From the NCBI RefSeq assembly GCF_003669015.1, contig NZ_CP033069.1, positions 1 to 64,000 of the forward strand: a stretch of 64,000 nucleotides of DNA. Direction: 5' to 3'. Position 1 is the stretch's first letter. Each line of letters starts with the position of its first letter. Below the pieces are notes generated by a model. It was not told where the DNA came from. It saw only the letters and a list, made by a program, of their open reading frames with translations, and did not search any database. The translations under genes and the position numbers were made by a program. This DNA comes from Acidovorax sp. 1608163. GTDB taxonomy: Bacteria > Pseudomonadota > Gammaproteobacteria > Burkholderiales > Burkholderiaceae_C. Positions 30,116-37,841 of this stretch are shown here, in pieces.

Positions 30116-31120
30116 ATGACCCTCTTGAAAACCCTGCTGGCCACGGCGCTGGTGGCCGCCTCGCTGATCTCCGGCGCGCACGCCCAAGACCGCACCATCA
30201 AGTTCGCCTTCCAGAACCAGAAGGACCACCCCCAGGCCCAGGGCGCGCAAAAGTTCGCCGACCTGGTGGCGGCCAAGAGCGGCGGCAAGATCCAGGTCAA
30301 GCTGTTCCCCGGTGGCACGCTCGGCGGTGACCTGCAGACCGTGTCGGCCCTGCAGGGCGGCACCGTGGAGATGACGGTGCTCAACGCCGGCATCCTGTCA
30401 GCGCAGACCAAGGAATTCGGCATTTACGACTTCCCCTTCTTGTTCGCCTCGCCGCAAGAAGCCGATGCCGTGACCGACGGCCCCTTCGGCAAGAAGCTGC
30501 TCGAAAAGCTCAAGGCCAAGAACCTGGTGGGCCTGGGCTACTGGGAGCTGGGCTTTCGCAACGTCACCAACAGCAAAAAGCCCATCACCAAGGCGGAAGA
30601 CCTGGTGGGCCTGAAGGTTCGCGTGATCCAGTCGCCCATCTACATCGACATGTTCAACGCCCTGGGCGCGAACGCCGTGCCCATGCCCTTCCCAGAGCTG
30701 TACACCGCGCTGGAGCAAAAGGCCGTGGACGGGCAGGAGAACCCCGTCACCACCATCCTGTCGTCCAAGCTCAACGAAGTGCAAAAGCACCTGGCCATCA
30801 CCCGCCACATGTACAACCCGCAGGCCGTCATCGTCAGCAAGAAGTTCTGGGATGGCCTCTCGCCCGCAGAGCAAAAGCTGATCAACGACGCGATGGCCGA
30901 GGCCACCACCTTCCAGCGCGGTGTCTCGCGCGTGCAGTCAGACGTGGCGCTGGACCAGCTCAAGAAGTCGGGCATGCAGGTCACCGAATTCTCGGCCGCC
31001 GAGCTGGACAAGCTGCGCGCCAAGGTCAAGCCCGTGGTGGAAAAGCACAGCGAAAAAGTGGGTGCCGAGACGGTGAAAGAGGTGTACGCCACCCTGGCCA
31101 AACTGCGCGCCGCCAAATAA
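30116..31120 (+). CDS. TRAP transporter substrate-binding protein (DctP type)
   Basis: A 334-residue periplasmic binding protein. The signal peptide is [17 protein letters not shown] with cleavage after AHA. The DctP fold shows [40 protein letters not shown], the selectivity helix [20 protein letters not shown] with the conserved arginine that binds a carboxylate, and [15 protein letters not shown]. The substrate is therefore an organic acid. Adjacent dehydroquinase suggests quinate, shikimate or dehydroshikimate, by context only. ATG 30116 follows AAGGAG. Confidence 0.93.
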   Translation: MTLLKTLLATALVAASLISGAHAQDRTIKFAFQNQKDHPQAQGAQKFADLVAAKSGGKIQVKLFPGGTLGGDLQTVSALQGGTVEMTVLNAGILSAQTKEFGIYDFPFLFASPQEADAVTDGPFGKKLLEKLKAKNLVGLGYWELGFRNVTNSKKPITKAEDLVGLKVRVIQSPIYIDMFNALGANAVPMPFPELYTALEQKAVDGQENPVTTILSSKLNEVQKHLAITRHMYNPQAVIVSKKFWDGLSPAEQKLINDAMAEATTFQRGVSRVQSDVALDQLKKSGMQVTEFSAAELDKLRAKVKPVVEKHSEKVGAETVKEVYATLAKLRAAK

Positions 31121-31131
31121 GCCTGCGCACA

Positions 31132-31215
31132 CAGGCCTGCCGCAGCCTTCCTGCGGCAGGCCTGGGTCCGTCACCGACACCAGAGACAGCGCGCACGGCG
31201 GTCTCTGGTGTTGTC
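31132..31215 (+). terminator. Tandem hairpins after the TRAP operon
   Basis: A perfect 14-bp stem CAGGCCTGCCGCAG / CTGCGGCAGGCCTG (31132-31164) lies 12 bases after the dctP stop. A second inverted repeat, GACACCAGAGAC (31176-31187) with GTCTCTGGTGT from 31201, follows. Neither has a long T run, but together they probably limit read-through into aroQ. Confidence 0.6.
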
Positions 31216-31283
31216 GTTTCTTCTGCGGTTGCGCCGACAATGCCGCTTCTCACCCATTCCCCCACACCCTGATTCACACCGCC

Positions 31284-31727
31284 ATGAGCATTCTTCTTTT
31301 GAACGGCCCCAACCTGAACCTGCTGGGCACGCGCGAACCGCAGATCTACGGCGCAGACACCCTGGCCGATGTCGAGCGCCACTTTGTGGCCGAAGCCGCC
31401 CAACTGGGCACCACGGCCACTTGCTTCCAAAGCAACCACGAAGGCCACCTCATCGACCGCATCCACGCTGCGCGCCTGGACGGCACACGCGGCATCGTCA
31501 TCAACCCCGGTGGCCTCACCCACACCAGCGTGGCCCTGCGCGATGCGCTGGCCGGTGTCGCCCTGCCGGTGGTGGAGGTGCACATCAGCAACGTGCACAA
31601 GCGCGAGGAGTTCCGCCACCACTCCTACATCTCGGGCATTGCCGACGGCGTGATCGCGGGCCTGGGCATCCAGGGCTATGAGATGGCGTTGCATTACCTG
31701 GTGCGCAAGCTCGCCAAAGCCGCTTAG
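31284..31727 (+). CDS. aroQ: 3-dehydroquinate dehydratase, type II
   Basis: A 147-residue type II dehydroquinase, interconverting 3-dehydroquinate and 3-dehydroshikimate. Catalytic features: Tyr22 in [20 protein letters not shown], the histidine in [18 protein letters not shown], and [18 protein letters not shown]. The role could be biosynthetic (shikimate pathway) or catabolic (quinate breakdown). Its place directly behind an organic-acid TRAP transporter and TetR regulator favours at least partial use in quinate/shikimate catabolism. Confidence 0.93.
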   Translation: MSILLLNGPNLNLLGTREPQIYGADTLADVERHFVAEAAQLGTTATCFQSNHEGHLIDRIHAARLDGTRGIVINPGGLTHTSVALRDALAGVALPVVEVHISNVHKREEFRHHSYISGIADGVIAGLGIQGYEMALHYLVRKLAKAA

Positions 31728-31737
31728 AGCGGCTCAC

Positions 31738-31830
31738 AAAACCCTTCTGGCGTCGTTGCCGCGTCTTGTCGTACTACGCGTACTGCCTGCGACGCGGCGC
31801 CTAGCCAGAACCGCTGCGCTGGGTTTTGTT
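31738..31830. repeat. Nested inverted repeat after aroQ
   Basis: AAAACCC near 31738 pairs with GGGTTTT near 31821. Inside it GCCGCGTC (31758-31765) pairs with GACGCGGC (31791-31798), and at the centre GTACTACGCGTAC is nearly palindromic. It looks like a cruciform-type repeat element and may also terminate aroQ. Confidence 0.55.
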
Positions 31831-31886
31831 ATCCGCTCTTAATCGCGTTGAGTCCCTCCCCCAGTCAATGGAGGGAGTCGGCATCC

Positions 31887-31966
31887 TTGAACTTGAAAAG
31901 TCCGTTCAGGCTGAGCTTGTCGAAGCCCTGCGCGACGCTTCGACAGGCTCAACGTGAACGGTTCAA
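31887..31966. repeat. Inverted repeat with GCTTCGACA core
   Basis: CCGTTCAGGCTGAGCTTGTC and following GAAGC (31902-31926) pair with GCTTCGACAGGCTCAACG and following TGAACGG (31937-31961) around a 10-base loop; flanking TTGAAC and GTTCAA extend it. The core resembles REP-like intergenic palindromes seen in many proteobacteria. Confidence 0.65.
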
Positions 31967-31986
31967 GCAGGCTCGTACCGGACCCA

Positions 31987-32460
31987 TCAATGGCTGTTCG
32001 CCCGCCGCTTGAGCCAGCGCATCAAACCGCCCACCACGGGTAGCTTTTCGTACAGCTCCTCGGCGGCATCCCAATAGTCGCGGTGCAGGGTGATGCGCCC
32101 TGCATCGTCCAGCACCAGATGGGATGCGCCGTGCACGGTCTGCGTCACGCCCTTGCCAAAGCTCTTGAAGGCGAACAGGAAATCCCAGGTCAAAAAGCAC
32201 TGCTGGCCCTGCACCACGCGACCGGTGACGACAAAGCGCGGCTGCTGCAGCGCCACGAACATGTGCCCGAAGATGTGCTGAATGGCCGGCACCCCTTGCA
32301 CGTTGTTGAACGGGTCTTTGAACCGCGCGTTGACCGCATAGAAGCTGTCCATGCGCGCGATGTCGGCGGGGGACAGCGCCTCAAAGAAGGCGATCACGCG
32401 GGTGACCGCCTCCTCGGTGGAGGGGGCTGCGGCAGGGTTTGGCGATGCAGGGGTGGGCAT
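31987..32460 (-). CDS. NTF2-like (SnoaL/DUF2358-type) protein, last gene of lipid operon
   Basis: A 157-residue NTF2-fold protein starting MPTPASPNPAAAPSTEE at 32460. Core features are VTRVIAFFEALSPADIARMD, FYAVNARFKDPFNNVQG, IFGHMFVALQQPRFVVTG and CFLTWDFLFAF, ending HRDYWDAAEELYEKLP. This pattern (FKDPFNxVxG, F.(W)DF) is shared by proteins encoded in cfa/DUF1365/SDR operons. It lies 23 bases after the SDR gene and belongs to the same transcript. The enzymatic role is unknown. Confidence 0.8.
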   Translation of the reverse strand: MPTPASPNPAAAPSTEEAVTRVIAFFEALSPADIARMDSFYAVNARFKDPFNNVQGVPAIQHIFGHMFVALQQPRFVVTGRVVQGQQCFLTWDFLFAFKSFGKGVTQTVHGASHLVLDDAGRITLHRDYWDAAEELYEKLPVVGGLMRWLKRRANSH

Positions 32461-32483
32461 GGTGTCTTTCACAAACCAGTCAA

Positions 32484-33290
32484 TCACAAACCGGTAAAAC
32501 GGCGCACCGCCGGAAAGTACCACCGGTACGGCAGCAGGCGCAGCAGCTTCATCACGCGGGTGAAGCGCTTGGGGAAGTGGATGTCGAACTCGCCCCGCTC
32601 CCAGCCACGCACGATGGCCGCCGCCGCCGCCTCGGGCGTGATGAGGGCGGGCATGGTGAAGTCGTTGCCCGCCGTGAGCGGCGTGGCCACAAAGCCGGGG
32701 TTGATCACGCTCACGCCCATGCCCAGGGCGTGCAGGTCCAGGTACAGCGCTTCGGCCAGGTTGATGAGTGCGGCCTTGGTGGGCCCGTAGGCCAGGCTCT
32801 TGGGCAGACCGCGAAAGCCCGCCACGCTGCTGATCACGCTCAAGTGCCCCGGCCGCCCGGCCTGGGCCGATGCCAGCATGGCAGGCAGAACTCCGGCCAG
32901 CACGCGCAGGGCGCCGGTGTAGTTCACTTCCTCATGGCGCAGGGCCTCGGTCAGGTCGAACTCGGTGGCGCGCATGTCGCGGTAGTGGCCCGCGCAGTAG
33001 CACACCAGGTCCAGCGCCCCGGTGGCCAGCACCTGCCGGGCCGCCGCTTGCACCTGCGCTGCATCGGCCGTGTCCAGCGGCACGGCTTGGCTGCCGGGGT
33101 GTGCGGCCACAAAGTCTTGCAGGGCCTGCGCGTTGCGGGCCGACACGATGACTTGCGCCCCGCGCGCATGCAGCAGCGCCGCCGTAGCGCGCCCAATGCC
33201 GCTGGAGGCGCCCACCAGCCACACACGCCGCCCCTGCCAGTGGGGGATGGGGGGATTCAGGCTCGCGGGCCAGTGCAACAGGGCGCTCAT
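32484..33290 (-). CDS. Short-chain dehydrogenase/reductase of the lipid operon
   Basis: A 268-residue SDR. The cofactor loop is VWLVGASSGIGRATAALL, the NAD-site CYCAG substitutes for the usual NNAG, and catalytic Ser and Tyr-x3-Lys appear in SVISSVAGFRGLPKSLAYGPTKAAL. The start ATG at 33290 overlaps the DUF3833 stop by ATGA, showing translational coupling. The substrate is unknown; a lipid-derived carbonyl is plausible from context. Confidence 0.9.
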   Translation of the reverse strand: MSALLHWPASLNPPIPHWQGRRVWLVGASSGIGRATAALLHARGAQVIVSARNAQALQDFVAAHPGSQAVPLDTADAAQVQAAARQVLATGALDLVCYCAGHYRDMRATEFDLTEALRHEEVNYTGALRVLAGVLPAMLASAQAGRPGHLSVISSVAGFRGLPKSLAYGPTKAALINLAEALYLDLHALGMGVSVINPGFVATPLTAGNDFTMPALITPEAAAAAIVRGWERGEFDIHFPKRFTRVMKLLRLLPYRWYFPAVRRFTGL

Positions 33291-33832
33291 GGCGTGCGCT
33301 TGGTGAACGACAGCGTGATCTCGCCCAGCCGCACGCCCAGCTTGCTCATGGTGGCGCGGTTGAGCATCACGCGGTCGTCGATCAGGTACATCCAGTCGTC
33401 CAGGTCCACGTGGTAGACGGTGCCATCCACCGGCAGGGCCAGGGTGTAGTTCCAGCGAAAGGCGTTGCCCTGCGTCTGCCCGTTGGCTGTGCCCACCACA
33501 TCGTCGGCGGTGCCGGTGTAGCGGCCGTCGGCATGCTTGATCAGCCGCCAGATGCGCCGCTGCGTGGTGCCGTCCGAATAGGTGAAGGCCTCGTCCAGCA
33601 CGCCTTCGTTGCCCGTCCAGCGGCACTCCATCACTACCGTGAAGCGCTTGGCGATTTGTCCGCTGCGGCCCTGGAAGATGCCGTAGGCGTCGATGGTGCC
33701 GTTGAAATACTGCGCCAGGTCGAGCACGGGCTTTTCGCTGGCATACCCCGCCAGATTCTGGCTGGCACAGCCCGTGAGGGCCGCCAGCGGCGTGGCGGCG
33801 GCAGCGGCCAAAAGGGTGCGGCGTGGAATCAT
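33287..33832 (-). CDS. DUF3833 lipoprotein
   Basis: A 181-residue lipoprotein. The signal peptide MIPRRTLLAAAAATPLAAL ends in the lipobox LTGC. The mature part contains LAQYFNGTIDAYGIFQGRSGQI, FTVVMECRW, EAFTYSDGTTQRRIWRLIK and VYHVDLDDWMYLIDDRVMLNRA, the DUF3833 pattern. Such proteins recur in operons with CFA-like methyltransferases and SDRs. The function is unknown; a lipid-binding periplasmic role is an inference. Confidence 0.88.
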   Translation of the reverse strand: MIPRRTLLAAAAATPLAALTGCASQNLAGYASEKPVLDLAQYFNGTIDAYGIFQGRSGQIAKRFTVVMECRWTGNEGVLDEAFTYSDGTTQRRIWRLIKHADGRYTGTADDVVGTANGQTQGNAFRWNYTLALPVDGTVYHVDLDDWMYLIDDRVMLNRATMSKLGVRLGEITLSFTKRTP

Positions 33833-33908
33833 GGTGAGGGTGCCTCGGGTTGCGGTGTGGGGGCTCGGGTTCAGACAGCGGCCAGTGGAATCAAGGGGCA
33901 GGCGCGGA

Positions 33909-35186
33909 TTAATGGGCAGGCGCGGTGCGGCGCACCACCAGCTGGTACAGCGCAGCCGCTGCGGCCAGCTTCAGCACGCAGGGCAGCACGGCATACGCCA
34001 GGCCCAGCATCTGCAGGCCTGATTCGCTGCGGGTGCCGGGGGTGTAGCCCAGCGCGCCCAGCAGGGGCAGGGCCAGCCCAGCGGCCAGGGCCAGGTTGAG
34101 CTTGGTGGCAAAGTTCCACCAGCCAAAGTAGGCGCCCTCGTGCTGGCCGCTGTCGCCCTCCTGGGCAATCACGCCCGCCAGCAGTGCGCTGGGCAGGGCC
34201 AGGTCGGTGCCCAGCGCCACGCCCGAGAGAGCGCACACCGCCACAAACGCCAGCGCATCACCGGCGCCCAGGGCGGCCGTCCAGGCAAACACGGCCACGG
34301 CCAGCAGCATGCCCGCCAGCCAGGTGCGCGCCAGGCCAAAGCGCTCCACAGCCCGCAGCCACAGCGGTATCGACAGCGCGGCGCACACAAAGTACGCACC
34401 CAAAAACAGCGGCTCTTGCGCCGCCGGGGCTTGCAGCCGGTCTTGTACGAAGAACAGCACCAGCGTGGCCGGTATGGCGCTGGCAATGCCGTTGAGCATG
34501 AACACCGCCAGCAGCCGCCTGAAGGCGGGCCGCCCCCAGGGGCGCCACAGGCTGGTGGATGGGGGTGGGTGGTACACACCGGGCACCGCCTGCACGCTGG
34601 CCGGGCGCGGGGCCAGCGCCCAGGCCCACCAGCCCAGGGCCAAGGCTGCGGCAAACACGCCCAGCATGGCGGGCAGGCCTGCCAGCGCGGGCAGCAGCGA
34701 TGCCAGCACCACGCCCACCAGGGCTGCGCCTTCGCGCCAGGCCACGATGCGGCCGCGTTGCAGCTCATCGCCCCCCAGCCGCGCCCCCCACGACTGGTGG
34801 GCAATGCTGAGTTGGCTGTAGGCCAGGTAGGTGATGAGCAGGCACACCAGCGCCCAGCCCTGCAGTGCGTGTGCGCCCTTGACCTGCGGAAAGAACAGCG
34901 CCGCCAGCCCCAGCGCCAGCAGCACGGCAGAGCCCGCACCCACGGCCAGCACGGCATGGGCAGAGTGGCCGAACAGTCGGTCGCTCCAGCGGCCCAGCAG
35001 CGGGTCGGTGGCGGCGTCCAACAAGCGCGCGGCCAGCAGCAGGGCGCCCAGCGTGGCCAGCGGCATGCCAAAGCTGCGGGCGTAGTGGTTGGGCAGCAGC
35101 ACATACAGCGGCAGCGCGACAAAGGCCAGGGGTAAGCCGAGCAGGCCATAGGCCAGGCCTTGGCTGGGGCGCAGCGGGTGCGTCAT
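33909..35186 (-). CDS. MFS transporter (GPH-like) of the lipid operon
   Basis: A 425-residue protein with twelve membrane helices. The GPH/MFS-2 signature is visible as LLLAARLLDAATDPLLGRWSDR after helix 2, and ALGTDLALPSALLAGVIAQEG plus YFGWWNFATKLNLALAAGL in the second half. The start at 35186 overlaps the stop of the chalcone-isomerase-like gene by four bases. Equivalent operons elsewhere carry a GPH-type symporter in this slot, perhaps moving a lipid or lipid precursor. Confidence 0.88.
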   Translation of the reverse strand: MTHPLRPSQGLAYGLLGLPLAFVALPLYVLLPNHYARSFGMPLATLGALLLAARLLDAATDPLLGRWSDRLFGHSAHAVLAVGAGSAVLLALGLAALFFPQVKGAHALQGWALVCLLITYLAYSQLSIAHQSWGARLGGDELQRGRIVAWREGAALVGVVLASLLPALAGLPAMLGVFAAALALGWWAWALAPRPASVQAVPGVYHPPPSTSLWRPWGRPAFRRLLAVFMLNGIASAIPATLVLFFVQDRLQAPAAQEPLFLGAYFVCAALSIPLWLRAVERFGLARTWLAGMLLAVAVFAWTAALGAGDALAFVAVCALSGVALGTDLALPSALLAGVIAQEGDSGQHEGAYFGWWNFATKLNLALAAGLALPLLGALGYTPGTRSESGLQMLGLAYAVLPCVLKLAAAAALYQLVVRRTAPAH

Positions 35187-35734
35187 GGGCGGGCCTGCGT
35201 GCGTGCGGCCAGCAGCGCCTGTCGCAGCGCGGGCTCAGACGTGTTGGGCGAGAGCCAGATGCCGAAGAACAGGCGGGCAAATTCAGGGTCGGCCACCTCG
35301 CCCACCACACGCGGCCCCAGGCGGAAGGTGGCGCCGCTGCCCGGCTGGTAGATGCCGGTGAGGGTGTCACCCGGCTTCACGTCGGGCAGGGCGGCCTGGA
35401 GCGCGGTTTGCCAGCGATCGGCCTGCTCGGGGCCGAACGGGGCCACGCGCCGCATCTCTTCGATGGAGCGCTTGGCAATCGCCTGCGCGGTGAAGTTGCG
35501 CTGGTAGGTCAGCGCCAGCGCCAGCGGCTGGTCGGCATAGCGCTCGGGTGCAAAGCCGGGGCTCACCCACAGCCGAGCCTGGTACACCTCCAGGCCAAAA
35601 AAGCGCATGGTGCCCTGGCCCGCCAGCACGGTGCCGGGCAGGGGCGTGGCGTCACTGCCCTGCGCGCTAGCAGGGTTGATGTAAAAAATGGCTGTAGCGC
35701 TCGCCAATAAAGCGCAGGCAGCTATCTTTTTCAT
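35183..35734 (-). CDS. Chalcone-isomerase-like secreted protein
   Basis: A 183-residue protein with signal peptide MKKIAACALLASATAIF cut after ASA. The mature part fits the chalcone_3 (bacterial CHI-like) family: GTVLAGQGTMRFFGLEVYQARLW, LALTYQRNFTAQAIAKRSIEEM, GDTLTGIYQPGSGATF and FFGIWLSPNTSEPALR. These bacterial relatives probably bind fatty acids and lack the plant catalytic set. The signal peptide coding sequence is largely a copy of the dispersed palindromic repeat. The start lies 28 bases after cfa. Confidence 0.88.
   Translation of the reverse strand: MKKIAACALLASATAIFYINPASAQGSDATPLPGTVLAGQGTMRFFGLEVYQARLWVSPGFAPERYADQPLALALTYQRNFTAQAIAKRSIEEMRRVAPFGPEQADRWQTALQAALPDVKPGDTLTGIYQPGSGATFRLGPRVVGEVADPEFARLFFGIWLSPNTSEPALRQALLAARTQARP
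35688..35732 (-). repeat. Dispersed palindromic repeat, copy 5, inside a signal-peptide coding region
   Basis: On the minus strand GATAGCTGCCTGCGCTTTA, TTGGCGAGCGCTACAGCC and a T run follow ATGAAAAA. This aligns nearly base for base with the reference copy and forms codons 3 to 17 of the chalcone-isomerase-like gene. Confidence 0.8.
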
Positions 35735-35762
35735 AGTGATTGACCCTGCGGCAATGGGCACG

Positions 35763-36995
35763 TCAGGCCACGCTGTCGTTCACCAGCGTGTACTGCACGA
35801 GGTCGATGTTCTGCATGGCGAATGCGGCTTCGCAGTAGGCCAGATAGAACTCCCAGATGTGCATGAAGCGCTCGTCAAAGCCCAGCTTCAGGATGTCGGT
35901 GCGCTGCGCCATAAAGCGCTCGCGCCAGCGCTTGAGGGTTTCGGCGTAGTCTTGGCCAAAGGCAAACTCGTCCACCACGCGCAGGCCTGCAGCCTCGGCC
36001 TCGCGGCGGAACTCGCGCGGGCAGGGCAGGCAGCCGCCGGGGAAGATGTACTGCTGGATGAAATCGGTGGAGCTGATGTAGCGCTTGAACAGCCCGTCGT
36101 CGATCACGATGCTCTGGATGCAGGCCTTGCCGCCGGGCTTGAGCAGGCGCTTGATGGAGGCGAAGTACGTGGGCCAGTATTCGCGCCCTACGGCTTCCAC
36201 CATTTCGATGGAGCAGATGGCGTCGTACGGGCCGTCGTGGATGTCGCGGTAGTCCTGCAGCCGCAGGTCGGCCTGGCCCGCTACGCCGTGCTGCGCCATG
36301 CGCTTTTGGGCAAAGGCGAGTTGCTCGGTGGACAGCGTCACGCCCGTCAGCGTGGCGCCAAATTCGGTGGTGGCCATCTCAGCCAGCGCGCCCCAGCCGC
36401 AGCCAATCTCCAGCACCCGGTCGCCCGCCTGCACGCCCGCCATGCGAAGCGCGCGGCGCACCTTGGCGTGCTGGGCGGTGCGCATGTCACCGCCTGCATC
36501 GCCTTCAAACCAGGCGGACGAGTAGTTCATCGTGTCGTCCAGCCACAGCTCATAAAACGCGTTGCCCAGGTCGTAGTGGGCGTGGATGTTCTTCTGGCTG
36601 TTGACCTTGGTGTTGCGGTTGAGCAGGTGCTTGATGCGGTACAGCAGCCGCCCGGCCCAGGTGCCGTAGATCACGCCTTCAACCTGCTGGCGGTTGGCGA
36701 TAAGGAGCTTGAGCAGGTCGGTGAGGTGGGGCGTGGTCCAGTCGCCCGCGATGTAGCTTTCGGCAAAGCCGATGTCGCCGGACTTCAGAGCCGCGCTGCA
36801 CACGTTCCAGTTCTTGAAGGCAATGGCCGCCGAGGGGCCGCCGCCTTGGCCAAAGTGCCGCTGCGTGCCGTCGGGCAGTTGCACCGTGAGGTGGCCGTGC
36901 TGCAGGCGCTGCAGCAATTGCAGGGCGGTGCGCGCGGCAGCGGGCGTGCCAGCGGGCAAGGCCAGGGCAGAACGGGGTGCGGTGGTGGAGTTCAT
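35763..36995 (-). CDS. Cyclopropane-fatty-acyl-phospholipid synthase family methyltransferase
   Basis: A 410-residue SAM-dependent methyltransferase acting on unsaturated acyl chains of membrane phospholipids. Features: an N-terminal lipid-binding region (AESYIAGDWTTPHLTDLLKLL), QKNIHAHYDLGNAFYELWLD, the SAM loop VLEIGCGWGALAEMA, the active-site segment CSIEMVEAVGREYWPTYF, and FIQQYIFPGGCLPCPREF. Length and motifs fit the CFA superfamily. In comparable RpoE-ChrR operons the methyltransferase modifies vaccenoyl chains, sometimes toward furan fatty acids, so the exact product is open. Confidence 0.93.
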   Translation of the reverse strand: MNSTTAPRSALALPAGTPAAARTALQLLQRLQHGHLTVQLPDGTQRHFGQGGGPSAAIAFKNWNVCSAALKSGDIGFAESYIAGDWTTPHLTDLLKLLIANRQQVEGVIYGTWAGRLLYRIKHLLNRNTKVNSQKNIHAHYDLGNAFYELWLDDTMNYSSAWFEGDAGGDMRTAQHAKVRRALRMAGVQAGDRVLEIGCGWGALAEMATTEFGATLTGVTLSTEQLAFAQKRMAQHGVAGQADLRLQDYRDIHDGPYDAICSIEMVEAVGREYWPTYFASIKRLLKPGGKACIQSIVIDDGLFKRYISSTDFIQQYIFPGGCLPCPREFRREAEAAGLRVVDEFAFGQDYAETLKRWRERFMAQRTDILKLGFDERFMHIWEFYLAYCEAAFAMQNIDLVQYTLVNDSVA

Positions 36996-37037
36996 GGTGG
37001 TGGTCTCGCAGGTCGGTGCAGTGGGCCGGTCAGCAGG

Positions 37038-37841
37038 TCAACGGGTCACGATCGAGGCAGGTGCCTCAGGCTTGCGGTGAAAGCGCACGCGCTTGAGCCA
37101 CAGCTGCAGCGCATGCCAGTGGATGCGGGCGATGATGGCCAGCGTCATGGCCGGGTAGCCCCACAGCGCCTGGCGCAGGGTGTGGGCCGTGGCGGGTTGC
37201 AGGGTGCCGCTCACGCTGGTCTGGATGAGGGGGCCGCTGGCGTCGTCGTAGTCAATGCGCACCACGGTGCGGCCTGCGTCCTGCGCGCCGGGTGCGGTGC
37301 GCATGAAGCGAAAGCGGTAGCCGCCCGCCACCTCGCAAAACGGCGACACATGGAACACCTTGCGCGCCAGCTGCTCCACGCCGTACTGCGGGGCGTCGAG
37401 CAAATAGCAGTGGCGCTCGCCAAAGGTGTTGTTTACCTCCACCACGATGGCGCGCAGGCTGCCGTCGGCGCGGTGGCAGTACCAAAAGCTCACGGGCTTG
37501 AAGGTGTAGCCCAGCACGCGCGGGTAGGTGTGCAGCCACACCTCGCCGCTGGCGTCGTCAATGCCTTCGGCCTGCAGCAGGCCGTCCAGCCACGCCAGGG
37601 CGCCGCCTTGCTCGGCACTGCGGCCGTCGCCGTGGTCCATGTCGTGGAAGCTGATGGCGCCGCGCCGGTTCACTGCCAGCGCGTTATCCCGCTCACCTTG
37701 CGCCAGTGTGCGCATGGGCAGCATCAGGAAGAACGTGCCGTAGGCAAACGCATGCCTGCGCGGCCGCAGCCGGGTGTGGCGCACCTGGCCAAAGCCCAGC
37801 AGGGGCTCGGCCTTGGTGGTGGCGCGGGGCTCGGTGGTCAT
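37038..37841 (-). CDS. DUF1365 family protein
   Basis: A 267-residue protein with the DUF1365 pattern: GQVRHTRLRPRRHAFAYGTF, AEGIDDASGEVWLHTYPRVL, GYTFKPVSFWYCHRADGSLR, VVEVNNTFGERHCYLL and KVFHVSPFCEVAGGYRFRF. It is found next to the FAD amine-oxidase-like gene and CFA-type methyltransferase in many proteobacteria. The biochemical role is unknown. The start overlaps the stop of the FAD gene by four bases, so the two are translationally coupled. Confidence 0.92.
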   Translation of the reverse strand: MTTEPRATTKAEPLLGFGQVRHTRLRPRRHAFAYGTFFLMLPMRTLAQGERDNALAVNRRGAISFHDMDHGDGRSAEQGGALAWLDGLLQAEGIDDASGEVWLHTYPRVLGYTFKPVSFWYCHRADGSLRAIVVEVNNTFGERHCYLLDAPQYGVEQLARKVFHVSPFCEVAGGYRFRFMRTAPGAQDAGRTVVRIDYDDASGPLIQTSVSGTLQPATAHTLRQALWGYPAMTLAIIARIHWHALQLWLKRVRFHRKPEAPASIVTR

